64,000 bases of DNA from Serripes groenlandicus (GCA_031761405.1 JASEVX010000036.1:496001-560000), one strand, 5' to 3'; positions 21,687-33,000 are shown, counted from the first letter of the stretch. The notes: generated by a model not told the origin, from the letters alone. A program made the numbers and translations.

Positions 21687-21914
21687 TTAAGCCTTTCCCA
21701 CATACAACAAATCTGCAGCAGACGACTTTGAAAATAAATTGACAAAAACCTGAAAAATCTCCATAAAATATAGCTTAATTGTTAAATAAAGATGAATATA
21801 TTGCGGCCAAAGGAAAAATTGCTCATCAAGAGCAATTTCACCTTTGGCCACAATGTTTTCAAAAGTTGTCTGCTGCGATAGTGTAAAATGCGTCTGCAGG
21901 TGGGAAAGGGGTAA
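21687..21914 (-). mobile_element. TTAA-MITE subfamily B, ACCTGAAAAATC variant
   Basis: Same lineage as 6420 and 50994; stem GCTCATCAAGAGC; right end GGAAAGGGGTAA. Confidence 0.82.
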
Positions 21915-22015
21915 AACCCATTAGGTAGTGTTGGAATGTCATTGAAGTGTTTGGTGGGCCCAAACTCACAGCAAATCGGTTGTTGCAGGCGGCATACAAT
22001 AAAGGAAGTTTTGCC

Positions 22016-22443
22016 TTAACCCTTTCTCACCTGCAGCTGCAATTTGATGCATCTGTAACGGACGACTTGCAAAAACATTATGGTAAAAGGAGAAATTGCT
22101 AACAATCAGAATGTCAGTGAAGTATTTTTTTGTGGTGCTAAAATTTACAGCAAATGCATTGTTGCAGGTGGCAGTCAAAATTGTGAGTTTTGCAGACACA
22201 TTTTGATGCAACTTCAGCAGACAATTTTCACAAACATAGTGGTGGTAAAAGGAGAATTTACATATTCGCTCATATTGAGCAACTTATCCTTTTGCCACAA
22301 TGTTTTCAACTGTAGTCAATAATCACACTTTCATTTAGAGACCATCATTTATAATGAACAATTTCTCCTTTTAGTCAGGATGTTTTCAAAAGTTGTCTGC
22401 TGAAGAGGAGTTGGAAAGCATTTGTATGTGGGAAAATGTTAAT
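22016..22443 (+). mobile_element. TTAA-MITE fragments, two or more
   Basis: TTAACCCTTTCTCACCTGC starts a first piece (to about 22105). A second from 22188 has CAACTTCAGCAGACAATTTTC, a hairpin and GTATGTGGGAAAATGTTAA. Confidence 0.55.
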
Positions 22444-22735
22444 TCAGTTGAGCAGCCCATACTAATTAGTATAGAGCCTGGTCAGACTGCTACCCTAGCT
22501 GGCTCTTACACTCGTTGCCACAGATTTCACAAAATCAGTTCCAGCAGGCAGGAGGGTTATCATATGTTTATACAGTGTAGCCTGTATACAAAGCTTCAAG
22601 TGTAGTCGAGATGAGATTGATTCCAAGTTTCTGTATTTAAAAGTGTTTGAAAGTATGAGTTTATAACAGCTCGAAGATGATATTGTGTGAGATTCAAGGA
22701 GAACCTACCCATGATAGACCACTCTTTCATTTTTA

Positions 22736-23927
22736 TACGCCGCCTCTGGCGGCGTAGGTATATTGGCGTCATCTTCTCCGTCTGTACGTCCGTCCGTACG
22801 TCCATATCTTGTGAACGCAACTCCTCCTACGTTTCTGACCGTATCTTTTCAAAACTTGGTCAATGTCATAACCATAATGTGTAGATGTGCATGAAGCAGT
22901 GATTTTCCGGTTCATTGATATTTGCAAGATTTATGTCCCTTGTAACTTAGTCTCTGTAGCTGATTGATATTGCAGCCTTGTGAACGCAACTCCTCCTATG
23001 TTTCTGAGCGAATCTTTTCAAAACTTGGTCAATGTCATGACTATAATAGGTAGATGTGCATGAAGCGGCGATTTTCCGGTTCATTGATTTTTGCAAGATT
23101 AATGTCCCTTGTAACTTAGTCTCTGTAGCTGATTGATATTGCAGCCTTGTGAACGCAACTCTTCCTATGTTTCTGACCGAATCTTTTCCAAACTTAGTCA
23201 ATGTCATAACTATAATGGGTAGATGTGCATGAAACGGCGATTTTCCGGTTCATTGATTTTTGCAAGATTTATGTCGCTTGTAACTTAGTCTCTGTAGCTG
23301 ATTGATATTGCGGCTTGTGAACGCAACTCCTCCTACGTTTCTGACTGAATCTTTTCAAAACTTGGTCAGTATTATGACTATAATGGGTAGATGTGCATGA
23401 AGCGACGATTTTCCGGTTCAGCGATTTTTGCAATAGTTATGCCTTTCGAAACTTGGTGTCTATAGCATATTCACTTGAGAACGCAACTCAAGTTTCCAAA
23501 CAGGTAGAAGTGCATAAAGCAGGGATTATCCGGTAGAGTGTTTTTGCAAGAGTTATGCTCAGAAGGAAAAAAAGGATACATATCGACACTGCCATTTGAC
23601 CTACTTTCATATCGGAAGCCTCTATAGGGTTCTATCTCTGTTTATATGTATCCTATTTTCTTCCTGACTGAAATAATTTGTTGAATGGGACATTAAGCTC
23701 CAACAATCCAATCCAATACTTTGTTTGCTGTTTCTTTTCCATTAAATGATTGTTTTACCATGATGGTAGTTTTGTGATTTTTTTTCATGAAATTACCATT
23801 TTTCGGTTCGGCCATTTTGATAGAGATCCGAAATCAAAATCCGAGGTCTTGTGATACATGTTAAAAGCAATAATTAAAAGGATCAATCTTGATCTTTATA
23901 TTTTGTGGCGGCACTGGCACTCTTGTT
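22736..23927 (+). mobile_element. Hairpin/CTTGTT element with ~169 bp tandem core
   Basis: 5' hairpin CGCCGCCTCTGGCGGCG, then a (GTAC/GTCC) microsatellite, four tandem units and a longer unique 3' part. It ends GGCGGCACTGGCACTCTTGTT. A decayed MITE follows directly. Confidence 0.7.
22807..23540 (+). repeat. Tandem array, 4+ units of ~169 bp
   Basis: CTTGTGAACGCAACTCCTCC starts near 22807, 22977, 23146 and 23313, with a degenerate fifth near 23474. Units share GATTTTCCGGTTCATTGAT. Confidence 0.85.
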
Positions 23928-24152
23928 CCATAATGTTCGTAAAAGTTGTCCGCTGTAAAGGCAACATGAAAAGGTTTTAAACCTGTTCCCAAATACAACG
24001 AATTTGCAGTAGACGACTTTGAAAACATATTAGAAAGAATGTGGAATATATTATTCTACAAAATGAAAACATTTCAAGCACTACAAGCACTATGGCAAAA
24101 GAAGAAATTGCGGTAGTGTCTCAGGCATCAGAAAGTGTCGGAAAAGGTAAAG
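23928..24152 (-). mobile_element. TTAA-MITE remnants
   Basis: A right-arm remnant AAAAGTTGTCCGCTGTAAAG, then a decayed copy from TTTTAAACCTGTTCCCAAAT to GTGTCGGAAAAGGTAAAG. Confidence 0.5.
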
Positions 24153-24396
24153 ATGTCAATCAAAATGTGGACTTTTGCATTGTGCATATCAAGAAAAAAA
24201 AGGGTTGCACAAAGTATGTTCGCTATATACCAAGAGAAAAGGGTTGCACATAATATGTTCCCTATATACCAAACAAGGGAATTGAATCCGATTAGATAGT
24301 GGTGGATACAAGCAACTTGATTTCTATTGAACTGATGTGAAATAGGCATTTGAGGAAACATGATAACTGTAAAATGGTACTTAACGGCTTTAACCT

Positions 24397-24634
24397 TTAA
24401 CCCTGTTCCCTTTCCTACATACAGCAGACAACTTTGAAGTTGAAGTTGAAGGAATGTGTTGTTGAATATCTCTATTAATGAAAGTATGTTTATTGAATGG
24501 ATTTGAAAAAATTGTGGCAAAAGGAGAAATTGCCCATTATGAGTAATTTCACCTTTTGTAGCAATGTTTTTTTCAAAGTTGACTCAGCTGCAGAGGTGTA
24601 AGAAAGCGTTAATTTATATGTGCGAAAGAGTTAA
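24397..24634 (-). mobile_element. TTAA-MITE
   Basis: TTAACCCTGTTCCCTTTCC to ATGTGCGAAAGAGTTAA; stem GCCCATTATGAGT is mutated. Confidence 0.7.
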
Positions 24635-24654
24635 CTGCATGCAAACACATATTG

Positions 24655-24735
24655 ACTCATCTGCAGTAGAATGAATTTTCTATATTTTCCCATGATGTTT
24701 TAAAAGTTAACTGCTGCAGACTTGTATAGATCTGG
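24655..24735 (+). mobile_element. TTAA-MITE remnant
   Basis: CATCTGCAGTAGAATG and GTTAACTGCTGCAGACTTGT bracket a lost core. Confidence 0.4.
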
Positions 24736-24984
24736 CTTAAATCCCTACATACCTTTGCTTTTGCACAAATAACTCAAGTTTATAATGACCAAGGCATGTT
24801 TCTAAATTTACCCTGAGATGGTGTTGAAATGACAGATATTTTTAAGATTATGGCATTGAATTATAGTTTTAAGTCTTAGGACACTCGGGACTTAATTTAA
24901 GTATTATGCACACTTATGTATTGTCAACAATACTCAATGTGTGTCATGTAGCAATTTATTCATCGTTCACACTTCCCTACTTTT

Positions 24985-25705
24985 TATGCCCCCGGAATCA
25001 CCGATTCGGTGGGCATATAGTTTTTGGCCTGTCTGCACGTCTGCACGTCTGCAAGTCTGTCTGCACGAAAAAAGCGTTAACCTTGACCACTACTTTTGAA
25101 CCATAACAGGTACGGCTACCATATTTCACATGTGTATTCCTTGTGACATGACCTTTCTGTCAGTACCAACATTTTTTACCTTGCGACCTTGACCTTTGAC
25201 CTAGATGTTGCCATTCTCGAAAAAAACTTTAACCTTGGCCATTACTTTTGAACCATAACAGGTACAGCTACCATATTTCACATGTGTATTCCTTGTGACA
25301 TGACCTTTCTGTCAGTACCAACATTATTTACCTTGCGACCTTGACCTTTGACCTAGATGTTGCCATTCTCGAAAAAAACTTTAACCTTGACCACTACTTT
25401 TGAACCATAACAGGTACGGCTACCATATTTCACATGTGTATACCTTGTGACATGACCTTTCTGTCAATACCAAAATTGTTCACCTTGCGACCTTGACCTT
25501 TGACCTAGATGTTGCCATTCTCGAAAAAAACTTTAACTTTGACCACTACTTTTGAACCATAACAGGTACGGCTACCATATTTCACATGTGTATTCCTTGT
25601 GACATGACCTTTCTGTCAGTACCAACATTTTTGACCTGGCGACCTTGACCTTTGACCTAGATGTTGCCATTCGGGGGCATCAGTGTTTCACAAACACATC
25701 TTGTT
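24985..25705 (+). mobile_element. Hairpin/CTTGTT element with 152 bp tandem core
   Basis: 5' ATGCCCCCGGAATCACCG with GATTCGGTGGGCAT, then a (CTGCACGT)n tract. The 3' end has CATTCGGGGGCAT, complementary to the start, then the hairpin GTGTTTCACAAACAC and ATCTTGTT. Confidence 0.8.
25077..25670 (+). repeat. Tandem array, 4 units of 152 bp
   Basis: ACTTTTGAACCATAACAGGT recurs with a 152 bp period (starts near 25077, 25229, 25381, 25533). Repeated TTGACCTTTGACC is part of the unit and should not be read as nuclear-receptor sites. Confidence 0.88.
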
Positions 25706-25727
25706 ACCTATCTTTTGCAAACATTAT

Positions 25728-25936
25728 TGGCCGGATTGCTCTAGCAATTCCGGTCTATAGATTGGCGATGTCCGTCTGTCTGTCAATATTTTGGTTAAAG
25801 TTTCAGGTTTGCCTGAAGGTAACCAGTAACAAGTTATATTGATTTCTATGGTTACTTTGACCTTGACCTTCGTTTGTCGATTTTCAAGGTCAAATTGCCG
25901 ACAATCCGGCCTTACCGTCTTCAGGGATTTCTTGTT
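25728..25936 (+). mobile_element. Hairpin/CTTGTT element, GGCCGGATTGC family
   Basis: Complete short copy: GGCCGGATTGCTCTAGCAAT at the start, CCGACAATCCGGCCTTACC and GATTTCTTGTT at the end. It lacks about 45 bp present in the 16041 and 30347 copies. Confidence 0.8.
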
Positions 25937-26049
25937 TTACTTCATACACTGGTTTATTGTCAAGTGAGCTTACATGGGTTCCTGTTTTAATGACCAGTAG
26001 GTTAAATTCAGTGTCACAGTTATGAACTATAATACAAATGTACGAAACA

Positions 26050-26089
26050 ACACTGGGAGGGGATTTGTATCCTCCGCGAAGCTCTTGTT
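26050..26089 (+). mobile_element. 3' end of a hairpin/CTTGTT element
   Basis: GGAGGGGATTTGTATCCTCC forms a hairpin, followed by GCGAAGCTCTTGTT. No 5' end was found. Confidence 0.45.
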
Positions 26090-26117
26090 CTTTGCGTGTT
26101 TTTATTCAGATATATGT

Positions 26118-26280
26118 TTTACCCTTTGCCACAGAAGACGATATGAGCAAACTCTCCTTTTGCCAAAATGTTTCCAGTTTAATTCAATAGTTGTTCTTTC
26201 TTTAAGGTAGTTTTCATTCTTTTGACTCAATTTTTTCAAAGTCGTCTGCTGCAGATTTGCTTAATGAGGGATAGGGTTAA
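26118..26280 (+). mobile_element. TTAA-MITE, shortened
   Basis: TTTACCCTTTGCCACAG to GAGGGATAGGGTTAA; half of the central hairpin is gone. Confidence 0.7.
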
Positions 26281-26654
26281 TTGAGATTCATGGACCTGTT
26301 TTAAATATCTCCCATTTTGAACAACTGACCTCAATGACAAATATTTATTTTTGGAATTGAAACAAAAACTTTGAATAGAAAATATTAAATACCCGTTCAC
26401 GATAGTGCATGTTGATAAAACATTAAAACTCAAAGGAAATTATTTGACACCTGTTTAGAAAAACTTTAAACTTTGAATAAAAATATGAAACTAATATATC
26501 AAGTTTCACTGATGAAAAATATCAAATTGCATTGTTATAGTCTATATTGTGCATAGAAAAATATCAAATTGCATAGCAGTAGTGTCATAATATGCTCAGT
26601 GCACAACTTTGGTGTGCATTAAATGTTGAAATAGGACAGAACTATTAAATATAT
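26281..26654. other. No recognisable feature
   Basis: AT-rich. AAATATCAAATTGCAT occurs twice (26517, 26562) but shows no larger structure. Confidence 0.4.
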
Positions 26655-27035
26655 CCTCTCCCACATAGAGACGCTTTCTGATGCCTCCGCAGCAGACGAC
26701 TTGTTAACCCTTTCCTTAAACGAAAATTCTGCAGCAGACGACTTTGGACATAATTTGTCAAAAAGTAGAAAATCTCTTTAATTAATTGGATAACCTATGA
26801 CTAAAAGTGGAAAACATTGTGGCAAAAGGAGAAATTGCTTGTTTTGAGCAATTTCTTCTTTTGTCACTATGTTTTCAAAAAAGGCGTCAGAAAGCGTCTA
26901 TATGAGGGAAAGACGTTGTTGAACAATCTTTCCAAATCTATTTAATAAATTTTATTTATAAAGATTTCTCACATTTTTGTCACAATGTTTTTGCCAAGTC
27001 ATCTGCTGCAGATTTGTTTGATGTGGAAAATGGTT
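26655..27035 (+). mobile_element. TTAA-MITE B split by a nested A copy
   Basis: The left arm (CCCACATAGAGACGCTTTC) stops at 26703. The right half resumes at about 26919 and runs to GATGTGGAAAATGGTTGA. Confidence 0.65.
26704..26918 (-). mobile_element. TTAA-MITE subfamily A, nested
   Basis: Left end TTAACCCTTTCCTTAAACG. GTCTGCTGCAGA is missing before GGCGTCAGAAAGC, and the right end is worn (GGGAAAGACGTTG). Confidence 0.78.
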
Positions 27036-27043
27036 GATATTAC

Positions 27044-27300
27044 TAAATAAACCCTCTTTTACCACAGTACAAGCTGGTTACCCATATATACAAACATCTT
27101 GCAGCAGAAGCCTTTCAACACATTTAGTAAAAAAGAAATATGGAAACTCTCTTTAAATGAAAGAACAATTATATTTTACATAAAGTTGAATGAAATTGCT
27201 CATTTATAATAATCAATTATTCTGTTTGCCACAATGTTTTCAAAAGTTGTCTGTGCAGCAGAGGCGTCACCCAGAAAGCATCTGCAAGTGGAAAAGGGTC
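27044..27300 (-). mobile_element. TTAA-MITE subfamily B, diverged
   Basis: AATAAACCCTCTTTTACCAC to CAAGTGGAAAAGGGT. It contains CTCTTTAAATGAAAG, the kind of internal TTAA used as a target at 28530. Confidence 0.65.
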
Positions 27301-27690
27301 GGATACAAATATCTCCTTCATGTGTCTATCAATATACTTTAGCTTAAGCTTATTTTATTTTACCTTGATTGCAAAATAAGCTTTCAGCTTATAGTAAATA
27401 ATTATATCGCACTCGATTTCTGAATACTTGGGATCGAGACCTAACCAGTACCGGCGCCGTTTGTGTGGAAATATCTCAAATGTATATATCACTGTAAAAA
27501 GAGAAAACACCATCTCAGTTGTGTTACAATTAAGTGCAGGAGGTCACAGGTAATGCCTTAATATTTGGTGTTCAGGAGTATGGGATTGGTATGTACGTAC
27601 GTAACAACTGAATTAATCGACCATACTAGTACTAATAATGCACCAATGAAACTCTGTGATGTGACGGAAAAAAATGTTAGCATTACATAT
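27301..27690. other. No recognisable feature
   Basis: Unique-looking sequence without gene signal. Confidence 0.4.
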
Positions 27691-27699
27691 GAATAGCTG

Positions 27700-27905
27700 A
27701 GGTGTCAGAATAAATGTACCAGTACTACTGGTAACTTAATTACCAAGGATATGCTTGATATAATGAAAAAATGTTAGCATTACGAGGGACTCGCTGGTGT
27801 AAGAATAAATGGTCTAGTATATAGTACTGGTTACTGTAACCTTAATACACAGGAAATGCTGTGATATAACTGAACAATTGTTGAAAGTAGCAAAACAAAC
27901 AAACA
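27700..27905 (+). mobile_element. SINE fragments, two partial copies
   Basis: CCAGTACTACTGGTAACTTA and ACAGGAAATGCTGTGATATA with an AAACAAACAAAC tail; two decayed 3' ends in tandem. Confidence 0.5.
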
Positions 27906-27938
27906 TAAACCATCATAAATCCAGTTACAGGACCATTG

Positions 27939-28180
27939 CTTAACCCTTTCCTTCATATAGACGCTTTCTGATGCCTCTGCAGCAGACGGCTTTTTGAAAA
28001 CATAGTGACAAAAGAAGAAATTGCTCAAAACGAGCATTATCAAAACAAGCAATTTCTCCTTCTTTTGCCACAATGTTTCCCACTTTTAGGTTATCCATTC
28101 AATTATAGAGATTTTCTATCTTTTGACAAAATATGTTCAAAGTCGTCTGCTGCAGAATTGTTGTATGAGGGAAAGGGTAA
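27939..28180 (+). mobile_element. TTAA-MITE subfamily A, with a loop duplication
   Basis: The loop is enlarged by a second GAGCATTATCAAAACAAGC stretch, and CTTC is duplicated in the 3' stem. Confidence 0.85.
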
Positions 28181-28439
28181 TGAATTTGTTCTCATAGAAC
28201 AATATATACCTATGACATTTAGGTGAACATAATAAACTTATAATTTACTGTATCGATCACTATTTGCTTTGCTTGACATTATATGACTTCAAGTTACTGT
28301 CAACATAGCATTTAACATTAAATCATGATGAACCCGACTAAAAATTGATGGCATTGCCTAATAAATGGAAGTATTGTTTGTATAATTGCATCTATCAATA
28401 TATGTTTATATATTTATTCCAACCTCTGTATGTTATTAT
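28181..28439. other. No recognisable feature
   Basis: AT-rich unique-looking sequence. Confidence 0.35.
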
Positions 28440-28990
28440 ATAACCCTTTCCCACAAACAACAATTCTGCTGCAGATAATTAAACTTTGAAACCTGATCTA
28501 CGGGTATGCACAAAATATGGAATATCTCTTTAACCCTTTTCCACAAACAGAGACGCTCTCTGATGCCTGAGTATATATAGCCTGCAGCAGGCAACTTTTG
28601 AAATAGTGTCGCGATAGAAGATATTGCCCATAATGAGACATTTGATCTTTTGCCACAATATTTCAACTTTATTCATTATTAATTAAACTTGATTCATTAT
28701 TAATTAAACTTTCATATATAAAGATTCTTCATGATTTTACCTTTATGCTTTCAAAGTCTTCTGCTACAGGTTTGTTGCATGTGGAAAAGGGTTAAGTAAA
28801 AATTTAACTATTGAATTTAATAGAATTGAAAACTTTCTGTCAAAATGAGATATTGCTTGTTATTTATCCATTTTATCGAGTTAAAAAACCCGTTGGAACA
28901 CTGTCTAAGAAATTTCTCATAGGCAAAAGTTGTTTGCTACGTAACTATGGTGTCAATTGTTGTCTGTATCTGGTAATGCGTTAATGAGAC
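28440..28990 (-). mobile_element. TTAA-MITE B host of a nested copy
   Basis: The left part ends ATGGAATATCTCT. After the insert it continues GTAAAAATTTAACTATTGAA. Together these restore the family segment ATCTCTTTAAATGAAAG around one TTAA. Confidence 0.7.
28530..28795 (+). mobile_element. TTAA-MITE subfamily B nested at an internal TTAA
   Basis: TTAACCCTTTTCCACAAAC to GCATGTGGAAAAGGGTTAA. A short duplication, GATTCATTATTAATTAAACT, lies in the middle. Confidence 0.78.
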
Positions 28991-29149
28991 GTGAAAGTTT
29001 GATCAAGGGCAAATAACCACAATACAGGCTGTCAATGCAAGCTTCATTACCTTCTTAAGTTTCTAACTTGATCAGCGAGTTCACAGTCATGTGATAAGGA
29101 AATTTGTAAATGCTCTGTGGGAGTTTCAACATTCTGCGTAAAAAATGTA

Positions 29150-29302
29150 CGTGATATAATATTTGAAACATTATAGAGTTGAAAACCTTCTGGCAAGAGA
29201 AGGTATTACTTATTATAAGTAATTTCTCTTTTTGCTACAATGTTTGTGGAAAGTTGTCTGCTGCAGAGGTGTCACAACGCGTCTGCAAGTCTGGGAAAGG
29301 AA
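29150..29302 (-). mobile_element. TTAA-MITE, right half
   Basis: Core with stem TTACTTATTATAAGTAA and right arm GTCTGCTGCAGAGGTG to CTGGGAAAGG. Confidence 0.6.
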
Positions 29303-29343
29303 TCCTATGTTCCTGCACACTCTCATGTTTTAAATATAATTTT

Positions 29344-29578
29344 AATAACCCTTTCCCACATACAGAAAAGCTGCAATAGAAGACTTTGAAAACATCTTGT
29401 TCAAAATGTGAAAAATATCTGCAAGTGAAAGTATAATATCATTGAATAAAGTTGAAAACATTGAGACAAAAGGAGAAATTGCTTGTTTTGAGCAATTTCT
29501 CCTTTTGTCTCAATGTTTTCAAAAGTCGTCTGCTGCGGAGGCGTCAAAATTTGTCTTTAAAAGTGGGAAAAGGTTATT
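29344..29578 (-). mobile_element. TTAA-MITE subfamily B, reference copy
   Basis: Ends CCCTTTCCCACATAC and AAGTGGGAAAAGGTTATT. The core GAGACAAAAGGAGAAATTGC pairs perfectly with GCAATTTCTCCTTTTGTCTC, and ACATTGAG with CTCAATGT outside it, so it could fold into a very long stem. Confidence 0.88.
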
Positions 29579-29789
29579 AAATTCTTTGCCAATCAAGACC
29601 TAATCAAGACCTGCAGAAGAAATTTTTTTTTGAATTCGACTATTTAGAAACATTCAAGGTCTGAATTCATGGCTGTGACACTGTAAGCCTCATTACACAC
29701 ATAAGTTGTTTCTGCTTTTTTACTGATTACCTAGTTATAATGTCAATATGTCACCTTTACCTGAAGTTGAATGTCAGTGATAAACACTG

Positions 29790-30000
29790 TATCACCAGCA
29801 GACGCTGTCCAAATGTGCAGTAGAAGATCATGTTTGAAAACATTGTGACAAATGGAAAAAATAGCTCATCTGAGGTCCAATTTCCACATTTGCCACAATG
29901 TATTCAACTCAACTGAATAAATATTAGAGATTTTTAATATGTTTAACATGAAGTTGTGAAGTCGTCTACTGGTGATTGGTTATATGTGGGAAAGGGTTAA
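29790..30000 (+). mobile_element. TTAA-MITE subfamily B
   Basis: The left end is eroded (CACCAGCAGACGC); the right end TATGTGGGAAAGGGTTAA is intact. Confidence 0.65.
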
Positions 30001-30157
30001 AGATGGTATCAGGTTGATGATATATTACTGCGGCCACTTCTAGTGGGAAGCAATTAAATCAGAAAAGTGTTCTTGTTTAATAATATTGAAACCTTTGTAA
30101 CCTTAAATAACAATGTTGCACTTTTGCATTTGATAATTCTTATCAGTGATTTGGAAA

Positions 30158-30320
30158 TAACCCTATTTAGTTCCCACTTGCAGACCCATTGTGATGCAGC
30201 TGCAGCACTCACTCAACCTTTGATAATTGGCAATATTGTAGCAAAATGGAGAAGTCACTAACAATGTTTTCAAGTCTATTTTAAAATTAATTTTTTTTAT
30301 ATAGAGACTTTCTGTGATGA
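30158..30320 (+). mobile_element. TTAA-MITE remnant
   Basis: AATAACCCTATTTAGTTCCCAC and CAGCTGCAGCACTCACTC, then a B-type middle. Confidence 0.45.
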
Positions 30321-30346
30321 ATTTCACCAGATGCAATTGTGCATAG

Positions 30347-30595
30347 TTGGCCGCATTGCTCTAGCAATTCCGGACTATAGATCGGTCCGTCTGTGCGTAA
30401 ACATTTTGGTTAAAGTTTCAGGTTGAGGCAAAATCTCAGCACTGGAAAGGGTTACAAATTTGAAACTTTGCCTGAAGGTAACGAGTAACAAGTTTTATTG
30501 ATTTCTATGGTTACTTTGACCTTGACCTTGGTTTGTCGATTTTCAAGGTCAAATTGCCGACAATCCGGCCTTACCGACTTCAGAGGTTTCTTGTT
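30347..30595 (+). mobile_element. Hairpin/CTTGTT element, GGCCGGATTGC family
   Basis: GGCCGCATTGCTCTAGCAAT to GACTTCAGAGGTTTCTTGTT, nearly identical to 16041 in its middle. Its CTTGTT end abuts the next element directly. Confidence 0.82.
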
Positions 30596-31612
30596 AGCTC
30601 TTACGTAGTGGTGATTCGTCCGTCGTGCGTGCGTGCATACGTGCATGCGTGCATGCGTCCGTCCGTAAACAATTTCTTGTTAACACGATACAGTCTTCAA
30701 CCAAACTTATACAGTAGTTAGATATCCATGAGAGCTCGGTTCCTTTCGAAAACCAGCCAGATCTGCCCATGCATGACTGGATTATGGCCCTTGAAATGGT
30801 CAAAATTGCTATAAAAGAGCTTGTTAATAGATACAGTCTTCACTTTTGATTGTATCTCAACCAAACTTATACAGTAGTTAGATATCCATGAGAGCTCGGT
30901 TCCTTTCGAAAACCAGCCACAGATCCGCCCATGCATGTCTGAATTATGGCCATTGAAATGGTCAAAATTGCTATAAAAGAGCTTGTTAACAGGATACAGT
31001 CTTCACTTTTGATTGTATCTCAACCAAACTTATACAGTAGTTAGATATTCATGAGAGCTTGGTTCCTTTTGAAAACCAGCCAGATCCGCCCCATGCATGA
31101 CTGGATTATGGCCCTTGAAATTGTCATAATTGCTATAATAGACATTGTTAACATGATACAGTCGTTATTTTTTATTGTATCTCAATCAAACTTATACAGT
31201 AGTTAGATATCCATGAGAGCTTGATTCCTTTTGAAAACAAGCCAGATCCGCCCCATGCATGACTGAATTATGGCCCTTGAAATTGTCAAAATTGCTATAA
31301 TAGGGCTTGTTAACATGATACTGTCCTTATTTTTGATTGTATCTCAATCAAACTTATACAGTAGTTAGATATCCATGAGAGTTTGGTTCATTTCTAAAAA
31401 ACGGCCAGATCTACCCATGCATGGCTGGATTATGGCCCTTGAAATTGTCAAAATTGCTATAATACAGCTTGTGAACACAATAGAGCTTCCATTTACTATC
31501 TGATCTTTACCAAACTTAGATGGTATTTGAATATTGATGACATATTGGTTCCTTTTGAAACAAGCCAGATCAATCATGCCAGTAGAGCATAGGTCCTCAT
31601 GGGCCTCTTGTT
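30596..31612 (+). mobile_element. Hairpin/CTTGTT element with ~162 bp tandem core
   Basis: A (GTGC/GTCC) microsatellite and six tandem units, ending TAGGTCCTCATGGGCCTCTTGTT. The same family as 36556-37337 on the other side of the glypican exon. Confidence 0.8.
30700..31590 (+). repeat. Tandem array, 6 units of ~162 bp
   Basis: CAAACTTATACAGTAGTTAG recurs near 30701, 30861, 31024, 31184 and 31347, with a diverged sixth unit near 31510. Units share GAAAACCAGCCAGATC. Confidence 0.88.
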
Positions 31613-31702
31613 TTTCAAATATTTTGGAGTTTAAATCAATTCATGGTTTTTGCCCCTGTATAACTTAGGGCAAGGAGTCATGCATGCTCTATAATCATAT
31701 TA

Positions 31703-32035
31703 TATAACCCTTTTACACTTATAAAATTGCATGCTGACGCAATTGCTGAAGGCGACTTTTGAAAGCAATGTTTTCAATAGTTTTCGAAGTTGTCCGCTGC
31801 AAATGCAACTGAATGAGGGAAAGGGGTTATATTATCCTCACAGCCCTTTTCCATCTATAGACAGTCATTTTTTACGCATCTGCAGCAGACGACTTTTGAG
31901 AAAATTGTGACAAAAGAAAAAATTGCTCAAAACTTTTTTCAGTAATGATACCTTCATTTGTAGAGATTTTCCATATCTTTAGTAGATGTTTTCAACGTCG
32001 TCTGCTGCAGAATTGTTGCATGTGTGAAAGGGATA
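31703..32035 (+). mobile_element. Two TTAA-MITEs, one shortened and one B-type
   Basis: First: ATAACCCTTTTACACTTA to GAGGGAAAGGGGTTAT (131 bp, no central hairpin). Second: CCCTTTTCCATCTATAGAC to CATGTGTGAAAGGGATAG, with half the hairpin deleted. Confidence 0.65.
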
Positions 32036-32234
32036 GGATCATAGGAATCTATGTAAAATGTGATGTGACATTTTAACATTCAAATCTTCTGCACATAGCA
32101 GAGATTAAGACAAGGGCTTAGTTTGGTTTCCTATTTTTAAGTACATGTTTGACTCTAAAACCCAATGTAAAATTGTGCAAACTCAAAAGCATCCTCTCAG
32201 TGAGACAACTTTACGCACAAGATGTAAAAAAACA

Positions 32235-32469
32235 TTAACCCTTTCCCTCATATGTCAATTCTGCAGCAGACGACTTTGAACATATTTGATAAAAAAATAG
32301 AAAATCTCTTTAATTGAATGGATATAACCTATGACTAAAATATGAAAACATAATGTGTCAAAAGGAGGAATTGCTCGTTTTGAGCAATTTCTTCATTTGT
32401 CACTTTGTTTTAAAAAAGTCCTTTTGCTGCTGAGGCATCAGAAAGCGTCTCCATGGGGGAAAAGGTAAT
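32235..32469 (-). mobile_element. TTAA-MITE subfamily A, full length
   Basis: TTAACCCTTTCCCTCATATG to CATGGGGGAAAAGGTAA; stem GCTCGTTTTGAGC. It ends 3 bp before the AAGCTTGC element. Confidence 0.85.
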
Positions 32470-32754
32470 AGAAGTGCAGTCATTTCAAAAATCTAAATAA
32501 CATGTCTAAGTGACCTGTACAACCCAAACCAAAACAGCAAGCTTAATTAAGATTGCAGCAAGGTCGTGGCAAGGTTGCATCTAAGCGTGCCGCTACCTTA
32601 TTTAAGCTTGCAGTAAGATTGCGATTGTAAGCGCGCGCAAGCTTATTATTTAATTAAGCTTGCAGAATGGAAGTTTTTTGCATGCTTCCCACAACCTTAT
32701 GAAGGTTGCGCAAACTTGCAAGGTTGCGCATGCTTGCGATAGGAACCTTTACGA

Positions 32755-33000
32755 GCTTAATTGCGCGCTTGCAAGCTTGCGCAATCATACCTAGGTTGTG
32801 GGGTTGCACGCTTAATCGCGCGCATGCAAGCTTAATTGCGCGCATGCAAGCTTGCGCGAGCATACCTAGCGTGCGGGGTTGCGCGCTTAATTGCGCGCAT
32901 GCAAGCTTGCACGAATATACAAAGCTTGCGGGGCTGCACGCTTAATCGCGTGCATGCAAGCTTGCGCGATCATATCAAGGTTGCGGGGTCGCACGCTTAA
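32755..33000 (+). repeat. ~55 bp tandem repeat of palindromic AAGCTTGC units
   Basis: Units with GCGCATGCAAGCTTGCGCG and GGGGTTGCACGCTTAAT; AAGCTTGC starts near 32773, 32848, 32903 and 32958 (one unit has 20 extra bases). Confidence 0.75.

Noticed and set aside
25077..25670. Many TGACCTTTGACC motifs resembling nuclear-receptor response elements
   Set aside because: They come once per 152 bp unit of a tandem transposon core, so their number reflects amplification rather than a regulatory cluster.
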